Below, one piece after another: positions 25,791 through 39,395 of a stretch of DNA of 64,000 bases (positions within the stretch are counted from its first letter, which is position 1; the number at the start of each line of letters is the position of its first letter). This DNA comes from Rattus norvegicus (lineage: Eukaryota > Chordata > Mammalia > Rodentia > Muridae). Where the stretch lies: assembly GCF_036323735.1 (NCBI RefSeq), contig NC_086034.1, positions 10,841,001-10,905,000 of the forward strand, written 5' to 3'. The translations under genes and the position numbers were made by a program. The notes beneath the pieces are model-generated. The model ran no database searches, was not told the origin of the DNA, and saw nothing but the letters and a program-made list of their open reading frames with translations.

Positions 25791-25879
25791 CCTTTTTTTT
25801 TCCTTTTTACCCTGGACAATTCTCTCAACATTCAATTCTTTTAAAAAGTACTACATTACCAGAAAGATATTTCATCATT

Positions 25880-26130
25880 TAATGATACCTGATTCTCAAG
25901 TAATGTGCATTTAGTTTCCAGTTTCTTGAAGGTTTAACAGCATTGTTCTGATTTTTTTTGTACAAACATCTTTTCAGCAAATAAGTAATTGTGTAGAATA
26001 CATCTCAAAGGGGTGAACTGCTGCATATGCAGATTTGAAAAGCATGCAATTCTCTTCACCAAATTGCCATTCCAGAAATATCACGCCAGCCCACACTCCT
26101 ACTAGCAAGCTGTAAAATTGTCCTTTTCTC
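25880..26130 (-). mobile_element. Ancient L1 3'-region fragment
   Basis: 'aggggtgaactgctgcatatgcagatttgaaaagcatgc', 'accaaattgccattccagaaat' and 'cacactcctactagcaagctgt' are a decayed antisense of the 3' part of an old L1 second ORF. Confidence 0.65.
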
Positions 26131-28777
26131 TGCAGATGGTCTCTGGGTTTTCCTGGTGCCTCTTGTGACTTGGCACGGTGTGTAATGCAGGTATAGCAGC
26201 AGCCAGGGTTCAGGCTGTGCCTGGCAGTGCAGCTCCATTGTATGACTATGGCCATAAGAGCTAAGTCTTTAGATATGCAAAGGCCAGGCTGTGAGATAGA
26301 AAGGATGCAGATAAGGGCAGGGAGCGTGTTCCATGGATAGATAGCTAATGCAAATGAAGATACAGCAAGTGTCCAAAGAATCCCTAGGGATGGTACCCAC
26401 CTGTGTCCTTCTTTCTCCTAGAATGGCAAAAGTTCCACGAAGGATCGATGTCTAAAAAGCTAGAGAAAAAACATGCATAGACACTCATATGTGAACTGCA
26501 GTCAGCTCCCTCAGGAGATTGTTCAAGGACATAGACTTACGGAATCTCTTCTACAGTCCTGGGTTCATGCAGGGGAGAGAAAGCAAAGGTGTCTTTGTAG
26601 GAATTTGGAACCCGCTTGGCCTGTCCTCATGTTTCATTTGTTTGGGATAAGACATTTTTAGAGTCCCGGTCACTTCATCTATAAAAGGGGACTGAGACTC
26701 TGCTCTTGAGGATAATTCTATGGCAAAAGATATTGGACTTGTAGGTACTGGCATCTAGCGACTTGCTCCTGGCGCTACAGATGCCCAGCTTCCCTCAGTT
26801 TCATCCCATTGCAACTGATGCTGGCAGCACCATCATTCTTACTTGTTTGGAATAGCAAATGGTTGTCCTCTCCCTTCTCTAAGCAGTTAGGATGGACTAG
26901 AAGACCATAATGAGAAGGCCGATGGCTCTGAAAGTTTGCTTCCTGGGTGAGCTGCAGGAAGGATAGAAGCAAGGAGCAATGGACAGCAATGCAATCTCTA
27001 TTACCAATGTGGACAGGGGCAAGCAAGCCGGTCACCATGCTGCAGCTCACCTGTGTTTGTGTCTGTATGCTTGGCCTTCCTCAACAATGTCACTGATCAT
27101 GTTATGAGAAATACTAGGAAGAACATGGTAAGGGCTTAGCCAGTCAACCCTTTGTCTGTGTTCCCATTGGCAGGCTCAGACTTTCAGGCAGTTTGGGAAG
27201 GGAGTGGACCTCAGGGAAGGAGCAGGATTCTATCTTCCACCTCTTATTGCTTGGCATTCTGATAGCTTGAGTCCCACAGGCCCTTGACTTTATTGACCTT
27301 AATGCTTGCCAAAGATACTCTGCCTCCTTTCCCTAACAACCTCATCTATGTGTTTCTCATGTGTGTGCCAATGATTGTTATTTTGTGCTAATTAATTAAG
27401 CAAGTTTGCACATAGGGAAGGAGAAGGAAACATAGTAGGCAAAATATTTAGAAGCAGGCTAAGATGGGATGAAAATATCCTTGCGACTTTCAGGGTTGTG
27501 TGCATAGTTTTTCTCCAGTCTTTGAACTGAAGCGTGTATTGCACTGATGTCATATTCATGACATCATTTACTAATTATTTCCCTGACATTGAATAGTTAA
27601 AATATTCACATTTACTTTATTTTCAACTATGAGTATTTCTCATGTTTCATAGATATACTTGGGTTACTTTTTAGGTTAAATTTCAATTTGCCAGGATAAG
27701 AGATATAAGAACTCTAAATGTCCATTATATGATGCTACATTACTTTCCAAAGTCATTTTCTCATACTAGGGACTATGAAAGACAATCTGATTTTTCAATA
27801 GTTTCACTAAAATTGGTCATTTTTAATTAACAATCATATTGTAGGCAGTCACATTATATTTCAAGGCAATCTTAACTTTGCCATTTCTCCTTTTAAAAAC
27901 CAATCTACAAATCCCCTCTACAGCACTGAGAGGAAGTTTGGACTTATATCCCAGGACTCCAGACCTAATCCTAAATGGCCTTCCAGTATCTCAAGAAACT
28001 GGGGAGCTGGCTGCATATGCCACGGAAGCTTCACCTAGAGGCAAAGGCTGGAAGAACCTCACAGTGTATTGAGGGCCCTGTCTGCTGCCCAGCTTTTCAG
28101 CAGCTGAATGATACATGGAAATCAATGATTAGAAATTGAGAATACATTTAGTATTATAAATAGACAGCCAGATAAAGGTAATTCAGCCCAGTAAAAGAGT
28201 GGAAAAGTTTTTGGATTGGTTTTGTGTTAAAAACACAGCAAGAGCTGTAGTATCGCTTTGATCTCTTAGGCATTACGAAGTCATGTCGACACTCAGCTTC
28301 GAAGCAGCTCACAGCCCATCATGCCTGTTTTCAGATGCTTCCTCCTGCTGCTCATCACAGCCTTTTGATAGGATAGGGAAAGACCACACTGAGGGACACA
28401 GGCAGAAGGAAGAAAAAGCAGAAAGTGGTGAAAATAGTGAATTCAAAGATCCATGGGGACATTTAGAGTAGGGACTGTGGGACAGGACAGGGCGGTGGCT
28501 GGGCTCATCTTCTATGTGAATATGGTAGAGTTGGGAACAGGCTAAATTCCTACATCCATGAATTCTTCTCAGAGTCTGAAACATTCCTTATTGAAAGAAG
28601 GAATTGGTGTTGTGTCCTAGCATGAGAGATTTAAGAAACGGAGTCTCAGGCACGTAGGATGGAGGTGGAGGGAAAGTGATAGACATACTGTCCCAAAGAA
28701 ACCAGAGACTTGACAGGACCCTGAGGCTGGACTAGATAGCTGAATCAGGGAGCAGAGTGGAAAGAAAGCCTGGCTTG
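26131..28777. other. Intronic stretch without a gene
   Basis: No coding signal was seen. 27590-27860 is AT-rich and may be a further old L1 remnant, but I cannot support it firmly. Confidence 0.55.
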
Positions 28778-29100
28778 GTATGTTAGTCACTTTTTACATT
28801 GCCGTGATCATAGCATCTGACACAAGCAGCTTGAGGGAGGGACATTATCTAGCCTTCAGTTTGGGGTGGGGGATACAATTCGTTCTATGTGGCGGGGTGA
28901 AATGACAGAATCTTTAAACTCATTGATGGAGTCATGTCCTGGTTACCATTCACATCACAGAGAGCCAGAAAGCGAAGAGCAAGCCAAGAGCCAGGGCCTG
29001 TGCGTAACCTTCAAAGGCTTTCTGTGGTAACTTATGGCTCCATAAAGCCTTACCTTGGAAAGGTTCCAAAGTATCCCAAAATGGTGCCACCAGCTAGGAA
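28778..29100 (+). repeat. Rodent interspersed repeat, copy 3 (diverged)
   Basis: 'tgttagtcactttttacatt' followed by 'gccgtgatcatagcatctga' and 'gcttgagggagggacatt' resembles the opening of the family at 3429 and 10448 (attgctgtgat...gcaacttgaggg). Later parts ('catcacagagagccagaaag') are diverged. Confidence 0.5.
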
Positions 29101-29337
29101 ATAAATGTTCAAAGCATGCGCCTAGCAAGGACATCTTACATTCAAATAAAACTTTCATAGGAAAGGTGATTGTCACAGGAAGGACAGGAACTAGAGAGGA
29201 GTCCTGGTTCTTTGGAGGTTCGGGAACTTGAAACACTTGGTGTCCCCAATATGGTCAAACCCTGCTTGTATAGAAATAACACCAAATAAGAAGGTAGATT
29301 TATAATTGTTAGAATGTATGTAGAAAATTGGGTCTCC

Positions 29338-29475
29338 TAGGCAGTGGTGGCACATACCTTTAATCCCAGCACTCAGGAGGCAGAGGCAGAGGCAGGCAGA
29401 TCTCTGAGTTAGAGGCTAGCCTGGTCTACAAAGTGAGTTTCAGGACTACACATAAAAACCCTCTCAAATGACAAA
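29338..29475 (+). mobile_element. B1 SINE
   Basis: 'tttaatcccagcactcagga', 'ggcagaggcaggcagatctc' and 'agcctggtctacaaagtgag' are the B1 consensus in order, with a short A-rich end. The first bases of the head (gccgggcg) are diverged. Confidence 0.93.
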
Positions 29476-29620
29476 CAAAAGTGCTTCCGACATTACAAGA
29501 AAGTGTATCCTAGCCTTTTTAAACAAAAGGTGGAGGTTATATACAAAGGATCAAGTAGGAGGTGACATGAAGGTGACAGAACTATGACTGTTATGAATGC
29601 CTTGACACTGATACATGTAG

Positions 29621-29621
<1 letters not shown>

Positions 29622-29666
<45 letters not shown>
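29622..29666. repeat. (TG)n microsatellite
   Basis: An uninterrupted TG run of 45 bases. Confidence 0.97.
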
Positions 29667-29673
<7 letters not shown>

Positions 29674-31204
29674 AATCACCGACAGGTATCATTCTCAATT
29701 GTTCTCAACTTTATTTTTTTAAGAGAAAGTCTTTCACTGAGACCTGGAATTCACCAAGTGGGTTAAGAGGGCACTAGGAACTGCCTGTCTTTATTTTCCT
29801 AAGCACTAGGATTGTAGGTGCTTACAGTTGTATCCTGACTTTTTACACGAGTGCTCAGGAACTGAAGTCAGTTCCCGAACTGAACTAACTGAACTAAAAT
29901 GATGTACAACAAACATTTTACTGGCTGATCCCTCTCTCTAAACATTTGAACTAGACACATTGAAGATAGCTGTGTCTCATATAGCCTTGGTGATGCACCA
30001 GAAAGATTGTGGAGATAACGTCAAGGTCCAAAATATCCTCCTTAAGGGGAAATTTTGGTACTGTAATTTACTGGGGGAGGGGCTAAGAGACATGGGCCAG
30101 AGAATTCTGGGGTACTGATGATGGCAGAAAGGTTTTAATGTTTTGTTTTTTGTTTTTGTTTGTTTTGCATTAAGAATATGTTCTATAGGATGATACAGAT
30201 TCTGCCTGCCCCTTTGCAATTGGGTCCTGTCATAGCAAGTGTCTAGCCATGTTTCCTCAAGCGAACAAGAAAAACAGTGGTTAGTTTGGTCATTGTTTAC
30301 AAATGGAGATGGTGTGTATTTGGGATCACCCATCTGCTCAAGAAGGCAACTTCTTACTTCTAGAGAAAATCCTTAGTGTGTAGCTTGGAGTGGAAGCAGG
30401 GGCATTGCCTGCATGGTTTTCAGATATTGTGTTCTGTGCAGCCTAGTCCAATAGGGCTGTAGATGCAGGCTTTCCCCCTGCGGCTGTGCTTGCCTATCTG
30501 TGAGTCTACACACGGCATGCTCATGGACTTGTGGCTTGAGGGACTCCAGCCACCCCTCTGAAAGACCACAGGGACTATTCTGAAGTCAGTTTCCAGTTGC
30601 TCTGAGCCAGTTTATTTCATTTTTTTCCTTTGGGAAACATCACTTGAGAAGTAGATAGAAAGCTGATCTTAATTCTTCCTTCAACATGACATGCCCTTTT
30701 GAAATCGTACAAATAACCGTGTCTGATTGTCATGTTGAATTGCAAGCATGGATGTGAAATGCTCCCTAGTCCGACTGAAGCCAAATATTAGGTCATAAGT
30801 CAACATTTTGCAGAGAAACTTGGTACTAGAGGTTGAAAATTTATATCTTTTCATGGGAAAACTTGTTTGCCAGCAGGGGAAAATTACAAAGACTGTTATC
30901 TTCCTGTGTGGAGGGAGAGAGATGTGTGTAATTTTGCAACCTGGATTAAAGTCCTTTAAGACTTCTGAGATTGGACTGACCAAGGAATGAGGCCTTGGTA
31001 TTAATATTTGAATGGTGCTGCAGGTGACAGGCAGTGTGTGACACCGGTGTGTGTCATTTCTTACAAGGCTGTGTGAAAGGCTGCGAGAAGCCAGTTTCCA
31101 GTGCAGAAGGTCATATTCTGTCCACAACTATTTCTAACGGAAAGAATCTGCCACGGAAATAAGACAGCTTGGGTTATAGGGACTTTGGGTCTTGAGAATA
31201 GAAG
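29667..31204. other. Intronic stretch without a gene
   Basis: A TTTTG/TTTG-rich stretch lies at about 30140-30165. A 148-codon open frame on the minus strand at 30681-31127 has no recognisable protein features. The segment around 30640-31130 carries no obvious repeat. Confidence 0.55.
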
Positions 31205-31345
31205 CATCCTGCTAGGTGTGGTGTTGGATGCCTAGGCTCTCACTACTTGGGAGGTATAGGTAGGGCGATCATGCCGTAAGACCAGCCTGGCCTATATGGT
31301 AAGATCCTTTCTCAAAACCTAACCTCCCCCACCCAAAGGAAAAAA
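31205..31345 (+). mobile_element. B1 SINE, diverged
   Basis: 'gctaggtgtggtgttggatg', 'cactacttgggaggtatagg' and 'agaccagcctggcctatatg' match B1 in order, with about one change in six bases by eye, followed by a weak C/A-rich tail. Confidence 0.8.
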
Positions 31346-32590
31346 GAAGAATCCTAAGAAATAAAAGTCTGATTTTTAGCATCCATTTGCTTCCTGAAGA
31401 AGCTTAGAGGAAATGAAAAGCCAACAAAGGTAGGAACTGGAACAATGCCTTGGACAGTACCAAGAAGCCTACAGCTTGCCTACTTGGCTTAATTTTGTCT
31501 ATGATGCTTCAGCCCCATTACCAAATCTACAGCCATGCTTTACAGCATCCAATGTGAGCCATCGAGGGAGGGACAACAGGGCAAGAAGAAACTGTGTTCA
31601 ACAGAGAAAGGAAACTAGGCCCTCCGATACATTAAAGTGTTGTGCAGTGTTTTAAGAAAGCCAAGTGACAATGCCTCTTTGGAAGAAGAAAAGCCGTTCA
31701 CATTCCTTTCGAGTGCCCAAATTTTAGTCCAATTTAGATTCACTGCTCAAGATAGAACTGGAATGTCTGTTGTGGAAGGGTTTGGGGGGGATCAGCTAGG
31801 GATGCAGTTAGATTCCCAGTGGGAGAATCTGCCACCATCCCTCTGTATGGAAGTACTGGGGCTGGAAACCTGCTCTTGCTAGAGCAAGAGGATCTGATTT
31901 AAAGCCAGCCTAGACATCACAGCAAAGTTCTGGTTCAATCCCCTCTGCCAGAAACGGAGAAATTAAAAGGTGCATGTGTGCGTGTACATTGTGCATGAGT
32001 GCATATACTTATGCTCATGTAAATGCGGTGAAAGACAAGTGGCAGAAGCCTTGCATGTTTGTAACCATCAGATCCTACTCCATAATGGGCTCTTCCTGTG
32101 CCTAGCAAACTCTGGACACGTGCTTTTACTTGGTATTCCATATTGGCGACCTAGAGGCACTGTTTATGGCAAGCAAGACTTAGCAGTCGGGAGGTTATTT
32201 ATAAAAAACATCACGGTCCCCTCAGCATTTATATTTTCCCCACCCACATGGTATTATGTGCCCCCTAAAGCTCTGGTCTGTAATCTTAATCCCCAAATGT
32301 TCCTCTCTGCTCTCCCCAGGGGTGAGTGTACTAAATTGAGAAGCAGGTCAATGTCACTGTGACCTACCTCTAGCTCATTCTCTCCACCTGCTCTATGAAC
32401 TATAGATGGATCTACTAGGATGAATGGTTTCAATTGGTGGTGTATTTACACATCAAAAATGCTAAGATAATTCATTGTATAGTATGAGGGGCACCACTTA
32501 GAGGAGTCCCTGCAACCCAACTATTGAGATGTTGTACTGCTTGAAACTCTGTAGCTACATAGCCATGCTGGGCTTCATGGTGATTTGGGT
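31346..32590. other. Intronic stretch just before the first Grid1 exon
   Basis: No other coding signal was seen. Sequence near 31970-32030 is TG/CA-rich (gtgcatgtgtgcgtgtac...). The final 60 bases lack a long pyrimidine run before the acceptor. Confidence 0.6.
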
Positions 32591-32597
32591 CTTTCAG

Positions 32598-32764
32598 GCA
32601 AAGAAGGGGAACTACGCCTTTCTGTGGGATGTGGCCGTGGTTGAGTATGCAGCCCTGACAGATGACGACTGCTCAGTGACTGTCATCGGCAACAGCATCA
32701 GCAGCAAGGGCTATGGGATTGCCCTGCAACATGGCAGCCCCTACAGGGACCTCTTCTCCCAGAG
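32598..32764 (+). CDS. Grid1: Grid1 third-last coding exon (end of ligand-binding S2 lobe)
   Basis: Encodes 55 residues plus two bases of a split arginine codon. The text runs AKKGNYAFLWDVAVVEYA, then DDDCSVTVIG and SSKGYGIALQHGSPYRDLFS. This is the S2 segment of the delta glutamate receptor ligand-binding domain, facing the synaptic cleft. Counting back from a 1009-residue protein gives about residues 732-787. The Asp of FLWD falls at about 742, the position that in GluD2 contacts the amino group of glycine or D-serine. The Cys of DDC is half of the disulfide conserved in ionotropic glutamate receptors. Its partner is in the next exon. The acceptor is ctttcag at 32591-32597 and the donor AG|GTAGGC follows 32764. 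Phase in is 0 and phase out is 2. Reading through the donor meets a stop at once (TAG, 32766-32768). By the human gene model this should be exon 14 of 16 (from memory). Confidence 0.96.
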
Positions 32765-35700
32765 GTAGGCACAACAAGACAATTCCAGCAGCCTTGGCAG
32801 CTATCATCAATGCATTTACTCCTCCCATCTTCCTAAGTACTAGTTATGGACCATTATGTCTTTCTCTATATCTTTTCCTGGGCCCTGCATAGGTACTAGG
32901 ATGGAAAGAAGTTCATGGTCTCTTTGTAGGAAGACAGTACTGTGGATGGAACTATGATATATGTAGATGATATCAGTGCAGGGTCAAGCAGTGTACCAGG
33001 AGTTGGATTGGCGGAAGAAGGCATCTGAAAGGACCCAGAAGGACTTTTTGATAGCTGAGACACATAGGAGTTGGTCAGATAAATGAATAAGTGGGATCTT
33101 GGGAAGCCGAACAATCTCTTTTTTTTAAGTATATTTTCAAAGTGTGAGTCATCCATGTGGAGATGCAAAGTAAGAGAGTCAGAGAAGCAAACTGTCTCCA
33201 TCTGCATCACAGTGACCTGATGGGGCCTGTGGACTTTGGATCACATTTCCTGGTTGAATGAGATAAATGCTGCTATCCTCTGGGGCAAGAGATGGACCTG
33301 GCCCTTTGTTGTTAGTAGAAGCCAAGCTCTCATTTCCTTTCTTCCCCATTCTCCCCACATCAAAAGTAGGCTTCTGGGTTTCTGTGCCATCTTCTGAGAG
33401 TTAATTAGTTCTGATTTCTTCTCATTAATATTAGGGAAACACAGGAGCATTGCAGAGAAAGAGGAGGGATGGTTAAGTAGACAGGAAGTTTTCAACTGTG
33501 TTGAACTAAATGGATGTCTTTATTAGAAACCAATACAGCATGTGTACTTTGTCCTTGTGTTTCATTTCCCATGTGATCGTTGGTATGAGTTTGTCTCTTG
33601 AGTCTGCTTAGGTCTAGACTATTGGCCATGAAAGTTCCAAACTGCTGTTCTTCCTTAGAATAACAATATCTCCTTATTCCATGCTGGTTCTTTGTCATAT
33701 CAGTTTATATGGTCTGAATAATCTGGATTTAAGCACAGAGGGTAGAACTGAAGGCTATTGATAAACTCAATGCCCATTTTCTTGCAGCAGGTTTACTAGC
33801 CAAGGCTTTTGCCTCTTAAGAGGTCTAGCCTCAGACCCTCAGATTGGACATATCTGTGATGTGGCATCCTTCTGAGGAAGGAATTAGAATTGAGGAGATT
33901 GAGGAAGTTCTAAGGGAAGGCTCTGCGTTGGTTCATCAAAACCCAACAAGAGAGGGCAGGAACGTTGTCATAAAGGAGTCCATTCAGAGCCAAGCTAAGG
34001 GATAACCACCAGTTGCCTGATTAACACATGAGTTGCAGCATTTGTGTGTTATCCACTTCAAGAATGTCCAGATGGATCCAGGAGAATTGTTGGAGACCAC
34101 CTGCTTTCTAACCTGTAATCCAGGGAGAAAGGGAGAAAGCTCAGTACCTTATGCTTTTTCTGCACCCAGTTCTCCTGAGTTCCAGTCCAGCACTGGACCA
34201 TGTTACTATTGGACCTGCAAACCCTACCACCTGTCCTTTTCTAGATTTATAGATTGGATCCTCTTCCTCAGGATCAGCTAAGCATCAGATTCACCAAAGA
34301 AGTCTGAGAAGTAAGGTTTGCAACCAATGTAGTCAGTGTTGTGCTTGCGAAACTTGGTGAGGGTATAGGAACAGCTAAGGTAAATGTGGCTTTAGGTTTT
34401 CTCCAGAACTTCAAGCACACATCCCATTCCTTGCTTTGCCCTCTGAAGTGGAGAACAGTGATAAGAGAGAAAGAGGTATCTTTCAGCTCTTCAAATTAAA
34501 TGTGTGAAAAATGATGGCTTCTCTTTGGGATTCAGAATACAATGGCATTTCTGAAGTTTATGCATGCTGATTTTTAATAGATAGGACTTTCAGGGTGATT
34601 GCAGAGACCATCAACCTGCAAACAACTTTGTAGAGCAGATGGTAAGGCAGTCCATAGGGTGAGTGGAACAGTAATACCCAAACAGCCGATGAGTCTCAAG
34701 ACAGTGCTCATGGATGTATGGGACCCATTAGTGGGAAGTTAGAGGCCCCTGAGCTAGCCTCTAACTTCTTCTGTAAGTCTGTGGAAATAAGTGTCAATAT
34801 ACTAGGAACAGAAGAAAGCAGATGTTGACTAGGAAGCTTGAGTCTCTATAGTGTTGTCAGATAGACTCAGGGCAATAATGCAGTTAGGAATACCGAATTG
34901 GGTCAAAGGAAAAGTGAAAATCCTCAAGGTGGAGAAGACAGAGGTGAGTCAGGAGAAGTGGTGTTGCTCCCCTCTATTACCAATAGCTGTGTTGTATGCT
35001 GAAGGACTTAGATATTCTTTATGTGGCTGCATTGGTTAAAGACCACAGCCAGCATGTGGTCTCCCTCCCATAGCAGTCATCACCATAAAAAATGCGAACT
35101 TCCCAGGGTCTATGTATTTCTTGCAAGAAATAATTTTTCCATCTTAGTTATATCAGAAGATTATGTATTCAGAGGACTGTTCTAACCTTCTGCAATATTG
35201 TCATGTGTTTCCATGGCATAGCCTCCCCAAGAACTGGTCACATCCCTCCTTCTAACAGGCAGGCATCTGCCTCTTAGGGGAATGTTTCAGTCTTTATTTC
35301 TAACTTTCTGTTATTATTAGTTCTAGAAGAGGTTCTGTAGCATATTGCAAGCCCATTGTGAGCTGTCTTTATCTTGACTGTGCCTCAGAAAAATGAAGTG
35401 GGGTGCTTCAGAGGGCAACACACTGTGCCATTTGAATAAGGGTCTGCATTGTATAAGTAGTAGATTCCAGGCTTATCTAGAATATCTGTGGTTTCCTTTC
35501 CCTTCATTTTAGGAGTCAAGCTATTTGCTTGCTTTGACAGAGGCTAGGATGTAGATGTAAGCGTATATGGTGTGTGTTATGTGTTGTAACAGTTTTGCAG
35601 ACCACAGGATGCAGAGTGGGCAGTCAATAAACATTTAGCAACTTAATAGCCATTTATTTGAGCACCTACTGTGTAGCAGGCTCCACAACCATTGAATAAA

Positions 35701-36087
35701 GGAAAGCACCTGCAATTATATCTGTCTAGAAAATAGAAAAACTGGCCTCAGGAAATGGCTCTTATCACTCTGGTTCCTCATAAGTAGGAGTATAAATTGT
35801 TATAGTGCACATTAGGTTAGCCTTATTCTTGAAGGCATTTTGTACCCATGACTTGTTGCTTCTACATTAATACTATCATATTTTGTTGGTTTTTTTTTAT
35901 TCTGTTTTCCTGTAAATTGTCATATATTCTTCCTGAAATAAGACATGCCATAAAAGATACATACAATTATGAGGAGAAAAGGTCAGAAAATTTAAGCAGC
36001 CCACCTGATGTTGCCCAGAAATGTTATGTATATTTCTTGCTATTCCACTTTAAGCTCCAGGCAGACCAAGCTACCAGCCCCACCCAG

Positions 36088-36089
<2 letters not shown>

Positions 36090-36135
<46 letters not shown>
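36090..36135. repeat. (AC)23 microsatellite
   Basis: An uninterrupted dinucleotide run following 'cacccaggt'. Confidence 0.97.
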
Positions 36136-36137
<2 letters not shown>

Positions 36138-38284
36138 TAGCTTATTTTTATATTGCTTTAGCTTAATGGTTGAACTCTTCTAAGCTTCCCCGGCTACTGC
36201 ACCCTTCTTTTCACTCCTAGCTTAGCACCCTAAATCTATGCTCAGCTTAGTTATATTTCTAACCTCCTGACTGCTTCCCTAGACTCAGTAGGGAAATTAG
36301 CCAATAGGCACTACACTCTACTGACATGACTGGTGGCTTTTCTCCCTATGAATCCTGGCTAATCCTTTTCCTTTCCTGCATCTGCTAGCCTGCCTGCAGG
36401 AAAACTGGAAGTCCTGCCTATTCCGCCCAGCTCATTGGCCACTAGCAACTTTCTTGATTGATCAAGAACCATTTGGGAACTGGACCTTCAGTGTTCACAT
36501 ACAGATTCCCAATCTAGGCATCAGAACCATTCCCTAGACAGAGTGTGAAGAGATCAGGCCCTACAGACTGTCCCAGGTCTTAGTATCTCCCAGGCCAGAA
36601 CTTGACCTTTGGATAATAGCAAGTTGTTACAGAAAGAGCATGGCCTCCCAGATCACTAATGGCCCAGAGCTGAAGAAAACCATTGATCCTTTCTAATTAC
36701 AGCTTTGGGCAAATCAGGTAGATTCTGTGCTGAGGCCTTCAGGAAATAAAACAGATATATTAAGTGTTGCTCTGCATGCAGTTAGGCAGATGAAGCAGTA
36801 TGAATGATTTGCCCCTACAGTGTTCTCTCAATAAGAGGTAGCTCTTGCAAAGAGTGACCTAAGAAGAAGTTGATGATTATGGCCATCTGACCATACAACT
36901 ACTAACTAGCTTTTATGGATGCTGTTACTGTACTCATTGGATTATAACCTAATGGACACTAAAAATGAGTACCTTTATTCTCAGATATTGATGATGAGGG
37001 GGTTAGGGTTGAGAGGTTCAGAGTCTGGATTAAAACTAATCTCCATCAGTAAAGAATTGTATTTATAAATACAAAGCTCTGGAGTTCAGCTACTAGCCTC
37101 CTCCTGAGCCCTGTACATCTGCATATCAGCTTCTGTAACGTACACTAAGCTCACCCTTCTTTTCTTAGCCACCAGAGACTTAACAAAGGCCACATGCAGT
37201 TTTCCTGGCCTGAGTAATGCCATGCATGATAGTTAGAAGGACTCTGTAGCTGCTCAGTTCATCATGCCACACACAATTACAGAGAGGTGTGATTTTCAGG
37301 GACATTCCAAAAACAGCAACAAAATACACAAATGTACCTGTAAATCCTGTTGTGTTCTGGGCATGGTCACATTCTAAGCCTTTTGGGATTATCATTGCCC
37401 TGAATTATTTGCTGGATATTTTTATAGTTTCACCAGGGCCCTTTTAATCTTCAGTTTGTTTTCATTATTCAACAATACATTCACACATTCGTTGACAGAA
37501 TAAATATCTGCTAACAAGTAGCTTTTGTTTTGATATCTACTAAGCTTGCACATGGAAAAACATGGAAAGTTGCTACTCTATTCAGTAAAATGGGAACCAT
37601 GGATCTATGAGGCTAAGTGGAACTTGGCCCTCATCTAATAACACACAGATGAGGTCAAATCCTACTCTGTTCTTAGCCAGGTCCTTCCCTGATAGTAAGG
37701 GGCTACTACAGGATGGATCCATGATACAGACACATCCAGGGGTACTCTCAGGCTGATGCCCTTTTTGTTCTTAAGATGTAGACCCATATATGGTATGCAG
37801 GTCCAGACTCAGACCTGTAGATTTAGATCCATGGCAGAGACTACACAACTATCCAATTGAACTTCTGCTGTTCACTAACTGCACATACCCAGAACTCAAG
37901 GAAGTCACTGAATTATGAGCTAAATACATCTCCATGGACTAGACTCAAGGACTACTCTTCAAATAGAAAGGCTTCCCTACTTTGAATCTGGAAACTACCA
38001 GTTATATCTGGCTGGTTCATTGTGTAGAGCCCAAGAAGTCACAAAACACCACAGTGATACTAGCTGCCACCATGAGGAATTGTCCTACCATTATGCACCC
38101 AGACTCCCTCACTCACCTTGGGTAGAGATCGCACCTCAGACTACCCATTTCACTGTCTTCATCCTATGCCTCACTCTTCCTCACTCTCCTCTCTACTTCT
38201 CTGTTGTAGCTGCTTAATTACAATTATCCCTTTGCAACAGACAGAATATTGACACATATTCCTGTATCAGTTGATATCAACCTC

Positions 38285-38410
38285 AAAGTGACCATGGGAA
38301 GTATTTCACCTCTTCATGCCTTGATCTCCTTCTCTGTAAAATAACACAATGGAAATCAATCCCAGAGGGTTGGCATTAAGGATTCAGAAAGATCTTGTAA
38401 GAGTATAGCT
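38285..38410 (+). mobile_element. MIR SINE fragment
   Basis: 'gtgaccatgggaagtatttcacctcttcatgccttgatctccttctctgtaaaata' follows the MIR core (gtgaccttgggcaagttacttaacctctctgtgcctcagtttcctcatctgtaaaat) base for base with scattered changes. Confidence 0.75.
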
Positions 38411-39395
38411 ACACGCTGCATCAGAGACAACTAGACGACCGCAAGACACTTCATGGTTCATCTTCCTTTAGTTTCACTGTGCCTTTGTCTCCTCATAAAC
38501 TCCTCTTTAAGCATCCAGCTTAGAACCCCTGACATGTGTGGCTTCCTGGCACTTCTACTTCATTTCCTCCTGTTTGCCACAACTAATGTCATTACACTGT
38601 GGGCCTCATTGTTTTAGGGCTGGTGTTTGTATCTTTAGACAATAAGCTTAGCAGCATTGAGCATCGTTCAATGCAGACTCTTCTTAAACCAAATGGAATA
38701 AGAAAGGATAACAGGAATCCTACTAGGACAGACAAGACAGAAAAGTGGAATTTCTATTTTCCAAATTGGATGGGACAAAACATGTTTTAAGATTTTGGAT
38801 TTTATGGGGCTTAAGTATAAACATGAAATTCATTTATGTTTCTTATGTATTATATACATATAGCCTTATGTAATCTTATATAATGTTTTAAATAAGTTTC
38901 TGCATAAACAAAGTTTATTTTATTGACATATAAGAGAATGGATGTGGAATTTTCCATTTGTGGTATTATATAGATCCTCAAAAAGTTTCAGATTTTGAAG
39001 TATTTTGGATTTCAGACCCTGGAGTTCAAGATGTGTGACTTTCAGATGTTAACCTTTGACTGATAGCAGTTTTATGACTGTGAAGATGCTAGGTGTGCAT
39101 TCTGGGGTTTGCCTTACTCTTTTCTGTGTGTCCCAAGTTTATCCTGAGAACTCGTTCTACAATCCACATGAGGAGCCTAATAAGCTTCATCACTGAACCA
39201 CTGGTTGAGGAGGGAGAGGAAAAACATGTCATTATATGTTCCCAGAAAAGCAGTCTGTGTGCAGGCAGTGTGTAGAGCACACTGTGGACTCTGAGACTTG
39301 CTATGATGATAGTAAGCACGGCAGGCCAGTGATGGGGCCAGATCGCTAAGCTGAGGAAGTCAATGGCTATGGCTCACCTGTGTTGTGTCTTGCAG

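Larger units (their letters stand above)
1..32597 (+). other. Grid1: Grid1 intron upstream of the first exon in this window (3' part)
   Basis: Everything before the first recognisable exon is the 3' part of a Grid1 intron that starts outside the window. It ends at the acceptor ctttcag at 32591-32597. The pyrimidine tract is short and interrupted by ggg, so the acceptor looks moderate. No reading frame in this stretch resembles a known protein. The longer frames are AT-rich or simple-repeat translations. Most of the recognisable content is repeats, listed separately. Confidence 0.85.
32765..39395 (+). other. Grid1: Grid1 intron, 6.6 kb
   Basis: GT donor at 32765-32766, AG acceptor at 39394-39395. 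Content is mostly unique. It holds an MIR-like antisense phrase at about 35655-35690 ('tatttgagcacctactgtgt'), a CA repeat at 36090-36135, an MIR at about 38285-38410 and an AT-rich stretch at 38790-39060. No other gene was seen. Confidence 0.9.

Noticed and set aside
30681..31127. 148-codon open frame on the minus strand
   Set aside because: No recognisable features. Probably a chance frame in non-repetitive intron.
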